Shown here: positions 63,874 through 64,000 of the stretch, in pieces
How positions within the stretch are numbered: position 1 is the stretch's first letter
Layout of the letters: each line of letters starts with the position of its first letter
NCBI GenBank assembly: GCA_017445115.1
Contig: JAFSUU010000122.1
Location: 1-64,000, forward strand
Direction: 5' to 3'
DNA length: 64,000 bases
Source: Clostridia bacterium
GTDB taxonomy: Bacteria; Bacillota_A; Clostridia; Oscillospirales; CAG-272
The notes under the pieces: model-generated
Databases searched by the model: none
What the model saw: the letters and a program-made list of their open reading frames with translations, nothing else
What the model was told of the DNA's origin: nothing
Position numbers and translations under genes: made by a program

Positions 63874-64000
63874 ACTGTACGGCGCGTATTACAATGCGGT
63901 AGCCGCACTTTTACGAGAGGCGTCGGATAAGGCCCTTTGTCAAAAAGAGATGCGCGAGATCGTTGAAAGATACGCGTTCGCGGAGAGTACTCTTTCGATC
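63860..64000 (+). CDS. Second WYL-type regulator, truncated by the window end
   Basis: 47 codons from a GTG at 63860 to the window edge, reading MIFSELYGAYYNAVAALLREA ... LCQKEMREIVERYAFAES. The GTG lies 6 nt after GGAGGTGA inside the previous gene. The start resembles the N-terminus of partner WYL proteins that form overlapping pairs in Clostridia. Too little is present to assign domains with certainty. Confidence 0.7.
   Translation, partial: MIFSELYGAYYNAVAALLREASDKALCQKEMREIVERYAFAESTLSI

Overview
The window looks like chromosome of an uncultured, anaerobic, gut-type Clostridia (Bacillota). Evidence for this: near-consensus sigma-A promoters (TTGACA-17-TATAAT), a CIRCE operator, a Phe T-box, a c-di-GMP-I riboswitch, an LTA-synthase-like enzyme, lipobox lipoproteins, ferredoxin-rich redox enzymes and L-fucose isomerase. 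Most genes are of moderate-to-high GC. Two AT-richer accessory islands (about 5.9-8.4 kb and 32.4-35.1 kb) stand out. The genus cannot be named from sequence alone.

Layout. 1-4.8 kb: clpB (cut by the window start, HrcA/CIRCE controlled) and argG-argH. 5-8.8 kb: an SDR enzyme, then an island with an ECF-like sigma factor, a membrane partner and a four-helix-bundle protein, bracketed by two hairpin arrays that share one linker; then tRNA-Val(CAC). 8.9-12.9 kb: a sorbitol-type dehydrogenase with trpS, and an LTA-synthase-like protein. 12.9-19.7 kb: one long leftward unit of polysaccharide pyruvyltransferase, flippase, F420H2-dehydrogenase-beta-like protein, proS and queA. 19.9-21.9 kb: miaA, a DUF3842 protein and an ECF transporter S component. 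22-29 kb: a lipoprotein, a complete sugar ABC importer with its own ATPase, an acyl-ACP thioesterase and class II aldolase. 29.1-32.2 kb: a DUF362 ferredoxin protein and fucI. 32.5-35.1 kb: two unknown genes and a Phd/ParE-type toxin-antitoxin pair. 35.4-37.7 kb: rpmG-secE-nusG-rplK-rplA, ending in a terminator without rplJ/rplL. 37.7-43.8 kb: rlmD, AlkD-like protein, acetyltransferases, CBS-type Mn pyrophosphatase, a fused methyltransferase. 43.9-46.9 kb: a c-di-GMP riboswitch in front of a diguanylate cyclase gene that is broken by a 1-nt frameshift. 47-53.7 kb: a TIGR04076 protein, gdhA, a 0.6-kb non-coding region with a duplicated structured unit, and a NuoE/NuoF/flavoprotein electron-transfer operon. 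53.9-62 kb: a LicC-like cytidylyltransferase, T-box-pheS-pheT, an apt-like gene, trkA and trkH. 62-64 kb: tRNA-Glu(CTC), a hairpin array, a possible small RNA and two overlapping WYL-type regulators, the second cut by the window end.

The most unusual signal is non-coding. Six intergenic arrays are built from a constant 7-10 bp linker alternating with short perfect palindromes that all differ in sequence (5786-5893, 8493-8662, 32299-32403, 39075-39150, 49181-49277, 62242-62418). Each array keeps its own linker, two arrays reverse linker orientation half way, and arrays lie at the edges of both accessory islands. This is the inverse of CRISPR logic (constant linker, variable palindrome) and I do not recognise it as a named repeat class. 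Other good leads are the twin structured units after gdhA, a possible CTCCTCC-bearing small RNA at 62.45 kb, and the tRNA-Val 3' end embedded in a 17-bp inverted repeat.
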